Assembly (NCBI GenBank): GCA_017399485.1
Contig: JAFQCA010000029.1
Coordinates: 143,379-207,378, forward strand
Origin: Alistipes sp.
GTDB taxonomy: Bacteria; Bacteroidota; Bacteroidia; Bacteroidales; Rikenellaceae
Direction: 5' to 3'
DNA: 64,000 nucleotides
Below the pieces are notes generated by a model. The model did not search any database and had not been told where the DNA came from. It worked only from the letters and a program-made list of their open reading frames with translations. The translations under genes and the position numbers were made by a program. This document shows positions 63,765 through 64,000 of the stretch, one piece after another; within the stretch, counting starts at the first letter, position 1; each line of letters starts with the position of its first letter.

Positions 63765-63820
63765 TTTTGTTTTATATTGCTTTGACCAAATTTATTTGGG
63801 TAAAGCAATATAAAACAAAA
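63765..63820. repeat. Long inverted repeat with 19-bp perfect arms
   Basis: Arms at 63765-63783 and 63802-63820 (TTTTGTTTTATATTGCTTT and its complement) are perfect. The enclosed 18 bases can extend the stem with ACC/GGT. This is a strong hairpin in DNA or RNA. Confidence 0.8.
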
Positions 63821-63848
63821 AAGATGTTGATTACTCAACATCTTTTTA
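63820..63848 (-). terminator. Terminator downstream of the tRNA cluster
   Basis: On the minus strand AAGATGTTGA ... TCAACATCTT forms a 10-bp stem followed by TTTTTTG, just after the 3' end of tRNA-Val. Confidence 0.75.
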
Positions 63849-63861
63849 CAAACTTGGTCTG

Positions 63862-63936
63862 TGGGAGTTGACGGATTCGAACCGCCGACCCTCTGCTTGT
63901 AAGGCAGATGCTCTGAACCAGCTGAGCTAAACTCCC
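63862..63936 (-). tRNA. tRNA-Val (anticodon UAC)
   Basis: 75 bases fold as a standard tRNA: acceptor GGGAGTT/AACTCCC with discriminator A, D-arm GCTC...GAGC, anticodon stem TCTGC/GCAGA with loop CTTACAA (anticodon TAC, reading GUA), T-arm with TTCGAAT. CCA is not encoded. Confidence 0.96.
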
Positions 63937-63940
63937 GATG

Positions 63941-64000
63941 CGCCTGAACAAGGACTTGAACCTAGGACCCCATGATTAACAGTCATGTGCTCTAACCAAC
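63941..64000 (-). tRNA. tRNA-Asn (anticodon GUU), 5' end outside window
   Basis: The 3' 60 bases of a tRNA: anticodon stem CATGA/TCATG with loop CTGTTAA (anticodon GTT), T-loop TTCAAGT, acceptor 3' strand TTCAGGC and discriminator G as in tRNA-Asn. One T-T mismatch is seen in the T stem. It lies 4 bp upstream of tRNA-Val in the same direction. Confidence 0.92.

Noticed and set aside
1..64000. CRISPR arrays, insertion sequences or prophage genes
   Set aside because: No regularly spaced direct repeats, transposase, integrase or phage structural genes were seen on either strand.

Overview
The window comes from a Bacteroidales chromosome, with Rikenellaceae/Alistipes-like as a softer guess. The evidence is a SusC/SusD pair, many secreted glycosidases and lipoproteins, Bacteroidota-type promoters (TTTG, about 20 bp, TAnnTTTG, seen upstream of many genes), little Shine-Dalgarno sequence, and families largely restricted to this phylum (DUF6377, DUF6624, a NagB-LmbE fusion). 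No phage, integrase, transposase or CRISPR array is visible.

Layout. 1-16.3 kb is mostly core genome: the 3' part of secA, a GH99-like secreted protein, a dCMP deaminase, a GH5 glycosidase, a membrane-bound DUF6377 protein, ssb, lpxK, an M23 lipoprotein, a YhbP-like protein overlapping ispD, and a minus-strand run DUF2148 - luxS - MTA/SAH nucleosidase - ZIP transporter. A DsbA-like protein with an unusual C-terminal extension follows.

16.6-28.5 kb is one long branched-chain amino acid cluster: ilvD-ilvB-ilvN-ilvC-leuA-leuC-leuD-leuB-ilvA, then a yccF-like gene. It lacks only a transaminase for a complete route to Ile, Val and Leu from Thr and pyruvate. Its leader holds a consensus promoter, an 18-codon ORF with ten Ile/Leu/Val codons, and mutually exclusive antiterminator and terminator hairpins ending just before ilvD. 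This is a textbook ribosome-mediated attenuator and is the main discovery of the window.

28.6-41 kb is mainly on the minus strand: a DUF4836-like protein behind a promoter flanked by a G9 tract, 4-alpha-glucanotransferase, a TonB-dependent receptor, and a five-gene run (NagB-LmbE fusion, NagB, purine nucleoside phosphorylase, ribokinase, sugar permease) suited to nucleoside and amino-sugar salvage. In the fusion protein the NagB catalytic Asp and His are both Gln.

41-63.4 kb carries a glycerophosphodiesterase, an NCS2 permease, a SusC/SusD/lipoprotein locus, and three large glycosidases (an unassigned barrel enzyme, GH20, and GH2 with discoidin-like regions). These are interleaved with efp, a DUF6624 lipoprotein and the pyruvate formate-lyase pair pflB-pflA. 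The window ends with tRNA-Val and a truncated tRNA-Asn, next to a small copy of the tRNA-Val 3' end and a long inverted repeat. Start codons were moved downstream of the longest possible ORF wherever promoter boxes, signal peptides or family alignment required it.
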